DNA from: JANPJV01 sp031425695
GTDB taxonomy: Bacteria > Pseudomonadota > Gammaproteobacteria > Xanthomonadales > SZUA-5
Length of the DNA: 64,000 nucleotides
Direction: 5' to 3'
NCBI GenBank assembly: GCA_031425695.1
Contig: JANPJV010000232.1
Location: 8,272-72,271, forward strand
The notes under the pieces are model-generated. The model saw only the letters and a program-made list of their open reading frames with translations, was not told where the DNA came from and made no database searches. The number at the start of each line of letters is the position of its first letter. The first letter of the stretch is position 1. Below, piece by piece: positions 31,783 through 40,744 of the stretch. Made by a program: the position numbers and the translations under genes.

Positions 31783-33770
31783 TAGCTGGTGTTGAAAACG
31801 TAGCATCGGAGGGGGCGAAAGCCCCCTTCTTCATTTCTGGGACTGGGGTTGTCTTTCTCCTGATCGTGGTGGCCATGTCGCCCTTCCTGCTCGGCGCGGG
31901 CGGATCCTGGGTCTTCGACGACTACAGCAACATCCTGGTCAATCCGGCGTTCGCCTCGCCCTTGACCAGCGCGCGCGACTGGTGGGAAGCGATCTGGTCC
32001 TCGCCCTCGAGCGATCTCAGCCGTCCGCTCGCCATGTTGAGCCTGCTGCTCAACTTTCATGCAAGCGGGTTGACGCCGCTGGGCTTCAAGCTCACCAACC
32101 TCGCCTTGCATGCCGTCAACGGTTTTTTGTTGTTTGTGCTCCTGCGCGACATCTTGCGACAACCCGCGGCCGATCGCGCGTTGCGCTCGGTCAATCTTGA
32201 ACCAGCGCGTACGGCCCTGTTCCTGGCGATGGCCTGGAGCGCGTTGTCGATCCACACCAGCGCGATCCTGTTGATCGTCCAGCGGATGGAGCTGCTGGCG
32301 ACGACCTTCGTCATTTGTGGACTGATCCTGTACCTGCGCGGCCGCATGCGGCTGTCCGACAACCGCGCGGGCGCCTGGTGGCGGATGGTGGCCGGGCTGC
32401 TGGTGATTCCCGCGCTCGGCTGTCTCGCGAAAGAAACGGCAATCCTGACCCCGATCTACGCCCTGGCGCTCGAGATCTATTTGTTGCGCTTCCTCGCGGC
32501 GCACGGCCAGGCGTCGCGTGTGCTCGCCGGCGTGCACGGCCTGATCGTCTCGATGGGGCTGCTGGCAACCGCGCTGTTGCTGCCGCGGTATCTCGATTCG
32601 AGCGCCTGGCAATGGCGGCCATTCGACCTTCCGGAGCGACTGCTGACCGAAGGTCGGGTGCTCTGGCTTTACGTCCGCTGGACCCTGCTTCCCGATCTTT
32701 CCTCGATGGGCCTCTATCACGACGGCCTGCAGATCTCGCGTGGGTGGCTGCATCCACCGACGACCGCGCTTGCCGCTGCCGGCTGGCTTGCCGTCATCCT
32801 CCTGCTGGCACGCCTGAGCCTGCGGGCTTCGCTGCTTGGTCTGGGGGTCGCCTGGTTCGTGATCGCGCATGCGTTGACTGCGACCGTCCTGCCACTGGAG
32901 CTCGTGTTCGAGCATCGGAACTACTTCGCGTCCGCAGGGCTGCTACTGGCGTGGATCCCCGTGTATGTGCGGCTGTGCCAACAGTCGCAAAAAATACGTC
33001 GTCTTGCGAATCTGGCGCTCGGCCTGTGGCTGGGCGCACAGATGAGCATCGCCGCGTTGCGCGCATACGAATGGTCGAGCCCGCTGCGCCATGCGCAGGC
33101 GGAGGCGGCCCGCAACCCGGAGTCCCCACGCGCGGTCTACGAGCTTGCGCGCGTTCAATTCGTGCTGGCTGAGAAGGACCCGACGACCCCGGCCTTCGCG
33201 GCCGCGCAGCGCAATTTCGAGCGCGCCGCGCGTCTTGCCGGATCTTCAGCGATGCCGGCGCAGGGGCTGATCCTGAGCGAGGCGCTGACCGGGCGAGCGG
33301 TGTCGGCAGGTCAATGGGAGCTGCTGCACCAGAATTTGCGATCGCGCCCTGTCGACGTCCAGTCCGCAGGCGCGATCTTCAACCTGGTGCGATGCCAGAT
33401 CGTCGGTGAATGCGCTTTTCCAGTGGAGCAGCTGCTGGTGACGATGAACATTGCAGCCAATCAACAGCCGCCGCACGTGGATGTCCTTTCCGCCTACGCG
33501 GAATTGGCGATTGATATCCTGGGCGACGCACCTCTGGCGGAGCAGTTGGCGCGCGACGCGCTGCAACGGGATCCGCGCAATCCAACCCGCAGGTTCAACC
33601 TTGCACGGATTCTCGCAGTGGCCGGCAAGTTGGACACTGCGCTGCTGGAGCTGGAGCGCCTGGACGCCGGCGACCGGATCGGTCGCTATCGCAGCAAGAG
33701 CCAGCAATTGCGCGAACTGATCAACCGTCGCCGCGCGACGCACCCACTCCCGGCGACGCCTGTGCAGTGA
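31773..33770 (+). CDS. TMTC-like GT-C glycosyltransferase with TPR-like C-terminus, copy 1
   Basis: A protein of up to 665 residues. The N-terminal half has about nine transmembrane helices. After TM1 it has the acidic motif GSWVFDDYSNI, then SRPLAMLSLLLNF, FKLTNLALHAVNGFLL and LPLELVFEHRNYF, the pattern of eukaryotic TMTC O-mannosyltransferases and their bacterial relatives. The C-terminal 220 residues are helical with TPR-like repeats (PESPRAVYELARVQFVLAEKD; NPTRRFNLARILAVAGKLDTALLELE). A pilin glycosyltransferase role is inferred from position after the pilins. The start is uncertain: GTG 31773 overlaps pilin 3 and precedes its terminator; GTG 31866 and ATG 31875 would shorten TM1. Confidence 0.75.
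   Translation: MPLIAGVENVASEGAKAPFFISGTGVVFLLIVVAMSPFLLGAGGSWVFDDYSNILVNPAFASPLTSARDWWEAIWSSPSSDLSRPLAMLSLLLNFHASGLTPLGFKLTNLALHAVNGFLLFVLLRDILRQPAADRALRSVNLEPARTALFLAMAWSALSIHTSAILLIVQRMELLATTFVICGLILYLRGRMRLSDNRAGAWWRMVAGLLVIPALGCLAKETAILTPIYALALEIYLLRFLAAHGQASRVLAGVHGLIVSMGLLATALLLPRYLDSSAWQWRPFDLPERLLTEGRVLWLYVRWTLLPDLSSMGLYHDGLQISRGWLHPPTTALAAAGWLAVILLLARLSLRASLLGLGVAWFVIAHALTATVLPLELVFEHRNYFASAGLLLAWIPVYVRLCQQSQKIRRLANLALGLWLGAQMSIAALRAYEWSSPLRHAQAEAARNPESPRAVYELARVQFVLAEKDPTTPAFAAAQRNFERAARLAGSSAMPAQGLILSEALTGRAVSAGQWELLHQNLRSRPVDVQSAGAIFNLVRCQIVGECAFPVEQLLVTMNIAANQQPPHVDVLSAYAELAIDILGDAPLAEQLARDALQRDPRNPTRRFNLARILAVAGKLDTALLELERLDAGDRIGRYRSKSQQLRELINRRRATHPLPATPVQ
31811..31836 (+). 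terminator. Intrinsic terminator after pilin 3
   Basis: The stem GGGGGC-GAAA-GCCCCC is followed by TTCTTCATTT, 29 bp after the pilin 3 stop. It should limit read-through into the glycosyltransferase gene. If that gene really starts at 31773 the hairpin would lie inside its 5' end and could set a pilin-to-enzyme expression ratio. Confidence 0.8.
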
Positions 33771-33855
33771 GCAGATGCGGTGGGCACGACCGATTGGACC
33801 GGTTCGCAAGTGCCTATACTGGCGGATCAGCAAGCCCGGCCCAGGCACCTCAGCC

Positions 33856-35817
33856 ATGAGCATCCCTGCGTCGTCGATGCGCGCCCGACTGCTCCAGATG
33901 TGGCCGCTGGCGCTGCTTTGCGCGGTCGGACTCGCGATCTATCTCCCGGGCCTCAACGGCGCCTTCCTGTTCGACGACTTCGCCAACCTGCCGGCGCTCG
34001 GGCGCTACGGCCCCGTCGACGACTTTGCGGCCCTGCTGCGCTACCTGACGTCCGGAATCGCAGACCCCACCGGTCGCCCGGTAGCGATGCTGAGCTTTCT
34101 CGTCGACGCCAACAACTGGCCCGCATCGCCGTGGCCCTTCAAGCGTACGAATGTCTTGTTGCACCTGCTCAATGGCTGCCTGCTCTACCTGGCGCTGAGC
34201 GCACTGGCCGGAGCGCGGGCGCCGCAAGCCAGGCCCGCGATGCTGCTTGCCACCGCGCTGTGGACGCTGCACCCGCTGTGGGTATCGACAGTCCTGTATG
34301 TGGTTCAGCGCCACGCCATGCTCGCGACCACGTTCGTCCTGGCGGGAATCATTCTCTGGGCGCGCGCACAGCAGGCCTTCGCCGCTGCCCGCCCCGGCCG
34401 GGGCTGGGCACTGGCGCTGGCTTCGATGGGGCTGTGCGGGTTGCTCGCCGGCTTGAGCAAGCCGAACGGCTTCCTGTTGCCCTTGCTGCTGCTGGTACTG
34501 CAGGCGACGGTCTTGCGCACGGTGCCATCCGGGTCCACGGCTGCAGCGACCTCGGCGACGCGCCTGCTGCTGATCCTTCCGGGTGGGCTGATGCTGCTCG
34601 GCATTGCCCTGATGGCCTGGAATGGAGACCACGAAGCGCGCGCCTGGAGCATCGGCGAACGTGCGCTCACCCAGCCAAGGGTGCTGTTCGACTACCTGTC
34701 GTTGCTGGCTTTGCCGACCGCTTATTCGAGCGGCGTATTCGCCGATGGCTACATCGTTTCGCGGGGGCTCCTCACGCCGCCATCGACCCTGCCGGCGTGG
34801 CTTGGGGTGCTCGCGCTGGCGGCGCTCGCGACATGGCTGCGCAGACGCCAGCCGATCGCGGCGGCAGCGCTCGGGTTCTTCCTGGTCGGGCACCTGCTCG
34901 AAAGCACCATCCTGCCGCTCGAGCTCTACTTCGAGCACCGCAACTACCTGCCCGCGCTGCTGTTGTTCTGGCCCCTGTCTACCTGGCTGCTGCGCCCGGG
35001 ACCGATGCTGCGAGTGCGCCAGTTTGCGGCAGTCGCCTGGCTCCTGCTGCTGACGGTGATCACCCTGGCGCGCGCCGACCTTTGGGGTCGCCCGCTCGAG
35101 CTGGCACTGAACTTTGCCCGCGACCAGCCCGCTTCCGCGCGCGCGCAGGCCAATGCCGCTGTACACCTGCTTGCGGTCGGCCACCACGAGCACGCGGTCG
35201 CGCTGTTGACACCGTTGTCCGAACGCAATCCAGACGAAGTCCAGTACGCACTGACGCTGATGAATGCGACTTGTGCCCAAGGCCGGAGCGACCCGGTCAT
35301 GGTGGCGAGAGCTGAGCGCGCGATGGCAGCGACCGGCGTTGGCAGCGATGTCGCGCACCAGTGGCTGGTCGGAGTGTTGAAGGGCGGTCCCGGCGCGGCC
35401 TGCCGCGAGCTCACGCCAGCACAGGCGGACGGCCTGCTCGCCGCCTTGCAGGCGCACCCGAAGCGCGATGCCGAGATCGAGTCGCGGCTGCTGCGCCTGG
35501 CCGCCTTCCGGGCCCTGCGCGAAAGGCAATGCGATGTCGCCGTGGACGCATTCAATCGCCGCCTCGACATTCAGCGCCGGCCGGAAGCGGCGGTCGAGCA
35601 AGTCGGCTTCCTGGTCACCCGCTGCAGCCCGGCGGCGGCGTTGCGCCACCTTGAGCATTACCGTTCCGGTGCGGCGCTCGGCGACGCGCCGGCGTACACC
35701 TGGATCTTGCGCCTGCGCGACCGGATCATGGAGCGCGACGGCTACTGGCAGCGCGAGCTAGACCGGCTGCAGACGCTGCTGGAAGAGGACCGCGCGCGGT
35801 CGCCCGCAGCAGATTGA
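33856..35817 (+). CDS. TMTC-like GT-C glycosyltransferase with TPR-like C-terminus, copy 2
   Basis: A 653-residue paralogue of the preceding protein with the same architecture: TM1 (WPLALLCAVGLAIYLPGL), acidic loop GAFLFDDFANL, GRPVAMLSFLVDA, FKRTNVLLHLLNGCLLY, LPLELYFEHRNYLPALL, and a helical C-terminal half (QPASARAQANAAVHLLAVGHHEHAVALL). The DD and EHR motifs are conserved in both copies. The two share order and motifs but limited identity, so they may recognise different acceptors or sugars. The start at 33856 (MSIPASSMRARLL) precedes TM1; an ATG further upstream is possible. A DPM1-like donor synthase gene follows after 96 bp. Confidence 0.8.
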   Translation: MSIPASSMRARLLQMWPLALLCAVGLAIYLPGLNGAFLFDDFANLPALGRYGPVDDFAALLRYLTSGIADPTGRPVAMLSFLVDANNWPASPWPFKRTNVLLHLLNGCLLYLALSALAGARAPQARPAMLLATALWTLHPLWVSTVLYVVQRHAMLATTFVLAGIILWARAQQAFAAARPGRGWALALASMGLCGLLAGLSKPNGFLLPLLLLVLQATVLRTVPSGSTAAATSATRLLLILPGGLMLLGIALMAWNGDHEARAWSIGERALTQPRVLFDYLSLLALPTAYSSGVFADGYIVSRGLLTPPSTLPAWLGVLALAALATWLRRRQPIAAAALGFFLVGHLLESTILPLELYFEHRNYLPALLLFWPLSTWLLRPGPMLRVRQFAAVAWLLLLTVITLARADLWGRPLELALNFARDQPASARAQANAAVHLLAVGHHEHAVALLTPLSERNPDEVQYALTLMNATCAQGRSDPVMVARAERAMAATGVGSDVAHQWLVGVLKGGPGAACRELTPAQADGLLAALQAHPKRDAEIESRLLRLAAFRALRERQCDVAVDAFNRRLDIQRRPEAAVEQVGFLVTRCSPAAALRHLEHYRSGAALGDAPAYTWILRLRDRIMERDGYWQRELDRLQTLLEEDRARSPAAD

Positions 35818-35913
35818 AGCAGCTCACGACAGCGGCCTGGCGCCCTGCATCGACGCGTGGGAAATGGCATGCTTGATTGAAACGACCCCGTCTCGCAGGT
35901 AGTCCCCGCTCCG

Positions 35914-36771
35914 ATGCCGATTTCGATCTCCGTTGTGCTGCCGGCGAAGAACGAGGCTGCCGGATTGGCCACGTTCCTGCCGCGGCTGCGCGCGATGTTG
36001 CCCGACGCCGAGATCATCGTCGTCGACGACGGCTCTACCGACGACACCGCGAAGGTTGCGCGCGCCATGGGTGCAAGCGTGGTCAGCACGCCCTACTCGA
36101 TGGGCAACGGCGCGGCGATCAAGCGCGGGGCCCGGGCCGCGAACGGCACCATCCTGGTGTTCATGGACGCTGACGGCCAGCACGATCCGGCCTTCATTCC
36201 GCAACTGCTCGCGCCGCTCGAACAGGGGTACGACATGGTCGTCGGCGCGCGCGACCGCAGCGGCCAGGCCAGCGCTGGTCGCAGTCTCGCGAATGGCCTG
36301 TACAACCGCATCGCGAGCTGGATGACGGGCGCCCGCATCCTCGACCTGACCTCGGGCTTTCGCGCCGTTCACGCCGACAAATTTCGCGAGTTCCTGCATC
36401 TGCTACCGAACGGCTTCAGTTATCCGACCACGATCACCATGGCGTTCTTCCGCAGCGCCTTCCCAGTCGCCTACGTGCCGATCCCGGTTGCCAAGCGCAT
36501 CGGCGTGAGCCACATCCGCCCGCTGCGCGACGGCGTGCGCTTCCTGCTGATCATCTTCAAGATCGCGACGCTGTTCTCGCCGCTCAAGCTATTCGTGCCG
36601 GCCAGCCTCGCCTTTTTCCTGACCGGCTGCGGGTATTACGCCTACACCTACCTGACCCAGGGTCGCTTCACCAACATGAGCGTCCTGTTGTTCAGTGCCG
36701 GCGTCATCATTTTCCTGATCGGGCTGATCTCCGAGCAGGTCACCGCGCTGACCTATCGGCGCAACGCCTAG
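35914..36771 (+). CDS. Polyprenyl-phosphate glycosyltransferase (DPM1/GtrB-like GT2)
   Basis: A 285-residue GT2 enzyme with the GT-A domain (VVLPAKNEAAGLATFL; VDDGSTDDTAKVA; FMDADGQHDPAFI, with the DxD motif; GFRAVHADKFREFLHLLPNGFSYPTTIT) and two C-terminal helices (LFVPASLAFFLTGCGYYAYTYL; VLLFSAGVIIFLIGLI). This matches synthases that load one sugar onto undecaprenyl or dolichyl phosphate. Its product would be the donor for GT-C enzymes such as the two TMTC-like proteins upstream. Co-directional placement supports a pathway link. The sugar (mannose, glucose or other) cannot be read from sequence. Confidence 0.88.
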   Translation: MPISISVVLPAKNEAAGLATFLPRLRAMLPDAEIIVVDDGSTDDTAKVARAMGASVVSTPYSMGNGAAIKRGARAANGTILVFMDADGQHDPAFIPQLLAPLEQGYDMVVGARDRSGQASAGRSLANGLYNRIASWMTGARILDLTSGFRAVHADKFREFLHLLPNGFSYPTTITMAFFRSAFPVAYVPIPVAKRIGVSHIRPLRDGVRFLLIIFKIATLFSPLKLFVPASLAFFLTGCGYYAYTYLTQGRFTNMSVLLFSAGVIIFLIGLISEQVTALTYRRNA

Positions 36772-36792
36772 CAGCCTGTCGGGCCTTCAGCT

Positions 36793-37563
36793 TTACGCGA
36801 CCCGTCGCAGGTAGCCGCCTGGCGCGACCGTTATCAGCAGCTTGCTCTCGATCTCCTCGTCGACGACGAATTCCGGGTGCCCGGACAGGAAGGCCGCGAC
36901 TGCGGTCTTCGGGTTGTCGCCGACGTCCCACGGGCGGTTCGTGTACAGGCCGGGCGGCAAGTGCTCGATCACCGTGTCGAAGACCACGCAATAGCATTCC
37001 CGGGTGACCAGCGGCGCATAGGCCGCGAGTTCGGCCAGCACGTGCGCGTGGGTGTGGTTGGAATCCAGGCAGACCATCACCCGCTCATGGCGACGGGCGA
37101 TGGCGGCGACCTGATCGACAATCTCCGGCGCAGTCGAAGAGCCTTGCAGCATGTCGATGCGATTCGCGAGCGGGTGCGCCTTTATCGCCGCGAGATTGTG
37201 CGCGCGGATGTCGATGTCGACCCCGAGCACGCGCCGCCGGGGCGCGCGCGGATCGAGCAACTCAGAGCTCGCGCAGGCGTCGGTGTAGTCGAGCAGCGCG
37301 AGCAGCGATGCACTCAGGATCAGCGAGCCGCCATGCGCGATGCCAGTCTCGATGATCAGGTCCGGGCGCGTCTGCCAGACCAACTCCTGCATCGCGACGA
37401 TGTCCTGCGGATACTGGATGATCGGCCGCCCCAGCCAGCTCAGGTTGTACGAGTACTGCGCGGCGATGGACGATTCGGTGAACGCCTGCGCATCCGCCAG
37501 CAAGCGCGTATTGGCGCGCGCGGTGATCAGGCGTTGCCGTGTCTCTTCCTCGAAATTACTCAT
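36793..37563 (-). CDS. CmcI-like cephalosporin-hydroxylase-family protein (predicted methyltransferase)
   Basis: A 256-residue protein of the CmcI/rhamnosyl O-methyltransferase group. The SAM-binding strand and loop are LIIETGIAHGGSLILSASLL, then VLGVDIDIRAHN, and an acidic metal-site segment VMVCLDSNHTHAHVLAEL. Despite the family name, members are SAM-dependent O-methyltransferases, often acting on sugars. It is the last gene of the CDP-sugar operon. Its start overlaps the preceding methyltransferase stop by 4 bp. A role in O-methylation of the cluster's sugar is inferred. Confidence 0.8.
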   Translation of the reverse strand: MSNFEEETRQRLITARANTRLLADAQAFTESSIAAQYSYNLSWLGRPIIQYPQDIVAMQELVWQTRPDLIIETGIAHGGSLILSASLLALLDYTDACASSELLDPRAPRRRVLGVDIDIRAHNLAAIKAHPLANRIDMLQGSSTAPEIVDQVAAIARRHERVMVCLDSNHTHAHVLAELAAYAPLVTRECYCVVFDTVIEHLPPGLYTNRPWDVGDNPKTAVAAFLSGHPEFVVDEEIESKLLITVAPGGYLRRVA

Positions 37564-38624
37564 TGGTCCACCGCGATGTAGTTGGGGCCCGGCCCGCCCA
37601 TCGCGCGGATTTCGGCCAGGTAGTTGGAGTTCATCACGAAGATGGCCGGCGCAGGGCCGAGCTGCGCGAATGCAGCGGCCGGCGCCACGACCGGCAAGCC
37701 GCTGCCGGCCAGGAAGTGTCCCTGTTTCGCCGGGTTGATGTCGATCGCGAGCGCCGGCGCCAGCCCGCGCGCCTGCAGGTGATGACTGAACATGACGCCC
37801 TTGGCCGCCGCACCCCATACCGCACGGTTCGGATGCGCCCGCGCCGCTTGCGCGCAGCGTTCGAGATTCGCGAAGAAATCGGCGGGCATTTCCACGGGTG
37901 CCACTGGCGCCGGCGAGAGCCGCGGATCGCGCAGGGAATCGAGCTCGGCAATCGCGTACAGATACTGGCCGCCGAACAGCGTGCCGGCCGCGACCACGCG
38001 CTCGAACAGGCGCAGGAAATCCGCTTGCCGGAAATAATTGACGTGCTCGTAGAAAACGTCGAACCAGGCGTGGTGTTCGATGATCCAGTCGAGGCACGGC
38101 ACCTCGATGTAGATCAGCGCGCCGCTGCCATTGGCAATCCGCACCTGCTCCAGAAAGTCGGCGGGTTGCGGGATGTGTTCCAGTACATGACGCATGACGA
38201 TCGCGTCGCCACGGATGCCGAGCCCGGGCGCGAAATGCTCGCGCACGATGTGCTCCGAATCGCCCTCGTAGGCTGGATCGATGCCGCGCGCGTCGTGGCC
38301 GGCGGCGCGCAGGAGCTCCAGGAAACCTCCCTTGCCGCAGCCGATCTCGAGCACGCTCTTTCCCTGGAAATGGCGCCCCAGGAGCTCGAGCACCTCACCG
38401 ATATGCGTCTGGAAGGCCTGCGAATGACCTTGCTCGTTCTGATAGCTCGGATCGTAGACCAGACGCCCGGCTTCGAACGCGCGGTTGTACGTCAGCCCGC
38501 TGGCGAGATCCTGCACCAGCACCATTTCACCGCGCGGGCAGGCGCGCGCGGCGGCAGCGCTCGCATACATGCGGTTCTGGTAGATCGGGATCGCCTCCAC
38601 GCGCAGCAGCTCACGTTCGCTCAT
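37560..38624 (-). CDS. SAM-dependent methyltransferase with C-methyltransferase-type C-terminal domain
   Basis: A 354-residue protein. The SAM motif is KSVLEIGCGKGGFLELLRAAGHDARGIDPA, and HVLEHIPQPADFLEQV follows. The C-terminal domain (AVWGAAAKGVMFSHHLQ, AIDINPAKQGHFLAGSGLPV) is that of sugar C-methyltransferases such as NovU/TylCIII. Unlike the paralogue at 39509 it lacks the N-terminal Cys4 zinc module, carrying instead an N-terminal segment with only one Cys. It overlaps the SDR stop by 14 bp and CmcI by 4 bp. The start at 38624 follows a GAGCGCCC stretch; an open frame further up is not family-like. Confidence 0.82.
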   Translation of the reverse strand: MSERELLRVEAIPIYQNRMYASAAAARACPRGEMVLVQDLASGLTYNRAFEAGRLVYDPSYQNEQGHSQAFQTHIGEVLELLGRHFQGKSVLEIGCGKGGFLELLRAAGHDARGIDPAYEGDSEHIVREHFAPGLGIRGDAIVMRHVLEHIPQPADFLEQVRIANGSGALIYIEVPCLDWIIEHHAWFDVFYEHVNYFRQADFLRLFERVVAAGTLFGGQYLYAIAELDSLRDPRLSPAPVAPVEMPADFFANLERCAQAARAHPNRAVWGAAAKGVMFSHHLQARGLAPALAIDINPAKQGHFLAGSGLPVVAPAAAFAQLGPAPAIFVMNSNYLAEIRAMGGPGPNYIAVDQ

Positions 38625-39501
38625 CGGGCGCTCCTGCTGTTGTGGGTCTGCGCTGTGCGCGAACGCTTTCGCGGACCATGGAGCGCAGGCGTCGCCCGTC
38701 GCCCCAGAAGGCAAGTGGTTCGAAGTCAGGGACCGCGAAGACGCCGCGATTGAGCTCGATCTCGACGCCCCATTCGGATAGCCAGCCACGCACGAGGTCG
38801 ATCACCTTCACCGGATTGCCGCTGCAGACATTGACGATACCAGCGTCGGTCGAATCCATCGCGAGCGCCGCCAGCCACGCGGCCGCTTGCTCGGCCGCGA
38901 GGAAATCGCGAGTTTGCTCGCCTGACGACATGTCGAAGCTGCTTGCGCCGGCCGCCACCGCGGCACGCAACGAGGCGTACAGCGAGCTCGGCGCCTGGCC
39001 AAATCCGTAGAGGTAGAACAGGCGCGCCCACACGAGCGCAAATTCACGCTCCCGGCGACGCCCTTCCAGATGTTCGAGCAGCCGGCGCTTGGCCTCGCCG
39101 TAGGCGGTCGTCGGTTGCAGCGGTCGGGTTTCATCCAACTCACCGCCCTGCAGCCCGTATTCCAGGCAGGTACCGGCAACCACCAGGCGTTTGATGCCGC
39201 TGTCGATGCAGGCATCCAGAAAGCTGATCTGGCGCGGCAGCTCGGTCTCCAGGTGCACGCCCGACCGGTAGTTCGGCAGGCCACCCCAAGCCAGATGCAC
39301 GAGCGCGTCGGGCCGACCGAGGGCCGTGAATACATCACCGCCGACGGCGCCGATATCGAGCGCCAGCGGCGTCACGCCGTCGAGCGCCGGCACGTCCGGA
39401 TGACGGGAAATGGCGATCACGTCCGCGCCCTCGGCTCGCAGCGCAGTCAGCACGTGACGCCCGAGAAAGCCGCTGGCTCCGGTCAGCGCGATGCGCATCA
39501 T
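38611..39501 (-). CDS. NAD(P)-dependent epimerase/dehydratase (SDR, sugar 4-ketoreductase type)
   Basis: A 296-residue extended SDR with the Rossmann motif GASGFLGRHVL, TCLEYGLQG, and the catalytic Y-x3-K in TAYGEAKRRLL. Neighbours suggest it reduces the 4-keto group of the CDP-6-deoxy sugar after epimerisation and C-methylation, the usual last step in such pathways. Two ATG codons are adjacent; the first (39501) is chosen. It overlaps the following methyltransferase start by 14 bp and lies 7 bp from the preceding one. Confidence 0.83.
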   Translation of the reverse strand: MMRIALTGASGFLGRHVLTALRAEGADVIAISRHPDVPALDGVTPLALDIGAVGGDVFTALGRPDALVHLAWGGLPNYRSGVHLETELPRQISFLDACIDSGIKRLVVAGTCLEYGLQGGELDETRPLQPTTAYGEAKRRLLEHLEGRRREREFALVWARLFYLYGFGQAPSSLYASLRAAVAAGASSFDMSSGEQTRDFLAAEQAAAWLAALAMDSTDAGIVNVCSGNPVKVIDLVRGWLSEWGVEIELNRGVFAVPDFEPLAFWGDGRRLRSMVRESVRAQRRPTTAGAPDERT

Positions 39502-39508
39502 CCTAGGA

Positions 39509-40744
39509 TCAATGGATCCGCATGGCGGGAACGGCAGTGGCGAAGCGACCGCCCCAGGTGCGGATGTACGCGAGCTGCTCGACGATTTCTGCGTGCAGGT
39601 TCCACGGCAGGATCAGCACCATCTGCGGGCGTTCGCGCAGCAGGTGTTCCTCGGCGACGATGGGGATGCGCGAGCCGGGCAGGAAGCGGCCCTGCTTGTG
39701 CGGGGAAGCGTCGACGACGTACGGGAGCAGGTCTGCGCGTACGCCCGCGTAATTCAGCAAGGTGTTGCCCTTGGCCGCGGCACCGTACGCGGCCAGGCGA
39801 ACCCCGTTGCGACGCTGTTCGAGCAAGAATGCGAGCAGCTCATTCTTGACCGCGTCCGCCTGTGCCTGGAAACCGCGGTAGTAATCCATCGTCTGCATGC
39901 CGGCCGCCGTCTCGGCAGCCAACAAGCTGGCGACTCCCTGGTCGTCAGCTTGGGCCCGGTCCGCGTGCGCGGCCCACAGGCGCAGCGAGCCGCCATGCGT
40001 CGTGAGCAGCTCGACATCGAACACGCGCAGCCCGTGCGCGGCAAACACCGCGCGTACCGTGTGCAGCGAGAAATAGGAAAAGTGCTCGTGGTACACAGTA
40101 TCGAATTGGCGCTGCGCGACCAGTTGCTGAAGATGCGGGAACTCGACGGTGACCGTCCCCGCCGGCGCGAGCGCGAGCGCCAGGCCGGCGACGAAATCGT
40201 TGAGGTCGGGCACGTGTGCGAGCACGTTGTTGGCGACGATCAGGTCGGCGCGCCCGCGTGCGGCTACGAATTCGCGCGCAAACGCGGCACCGAAGAATTC
40301 TCCGATGGTCTCGATGCCCTTCGCGCGCGCGGCCTGCGCCGTGCTGGCAGTCGGCTCGATGCCCACGCAGGGAATCCCGCGCGCCGCCACGTATTGCAGC
40401 AGGTAGCCATCGTTGGACGCGATCTCCATCACCAGGCTGTGGCTGCCGAGGCCCGCACGCACCACCGCCTGTGCGACATAGCGTTCGGCATGCGTGAGCC
40501 AGGTGCGCGAGAACGAAGAGAAGTACGCATAGTCCGGTGCGAACAACGCCGTATGTGCCTGCACCTCGTCGACCTGGACCAGCCAGCAGCGCGGACAGGT
40601 GCGCAGCTTCAACGGGAAATACGTCTCGGGCGCGGCCAGCTGGGCGCGACTGAGGTAGGCATTGGATGGTGGCGCCGCGCCGAGATCGAGAAACACATTG
40701 TCGAGGCCGGTGTCCAATGCGGCTTGGCAGAAGCGGCAGTTCAT
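39509..40744 (-). CDS. Sugar C-methyltransferase (NovU/TylCIII-like)
   Basis: A 411-residue protein with the complete three-part layout of deoxysugar C-methyltransferases. The N-terminal zinc-binding segment has Cys pairs (MNCRFCQAAL; LRTCPRCWLVQ) and GAAPPSNAYLS. The SAM domain has VMEIASNDGYLLQYVAARGI and ANNVLAHVPDLNDFV, and the C-terminal domain has LAAYGAAAKGNTLLNYAG. The family uses 4-keto-6-deoxy nucleotide sugars and methylates carbon 3 (or 5). The preceding 3,5-epimerase and dehydratase provide exactly such a substrate. The start at 40744 begins the Cys motif. Confidence 0.87.
   Translation of the reverse strand: MNCRFCQAALDTGLDNVFLDLGAAPPSNAYLSRAQLAAPETYFPLKLRTCPRCWLVQVDEVQAHTALFAPDYAYFSSFSRTWLTHAERYVAQAVVRAGLGSHSLVMEIASNDGYLLQYVAARGIPCVGIEPTASTAQAARAKGIETIGEFFGAAFAREFVAARGRADLIVANNVLAHVPDLNDFVAGLALALAPAGTVTVEFPHLQQLVAQRQFDTVYHEHFSYFSLHTVRAVFAAHGLRVFDVELLTTHGGSLRLWAAHADRAQADDQGVASLLAAETAAGMQTMDYYRGFQAQADAVKNELLAFLLEQRRNGVRLAAYGAAAKGNTLLNYAGVRADLLPYVVDASPHKQGRFLPGSRIPIVAEEHLLRERPQMVLILPWNLHAEIVEQLAYIRTWGGRFATAVPAMRIH

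Noticed and set aside
33850..35658. 602-codon minus-strand frame
   Set aside because: Antisense to the second TMTC-like gene; Gln/Arg-rich shadow composition.
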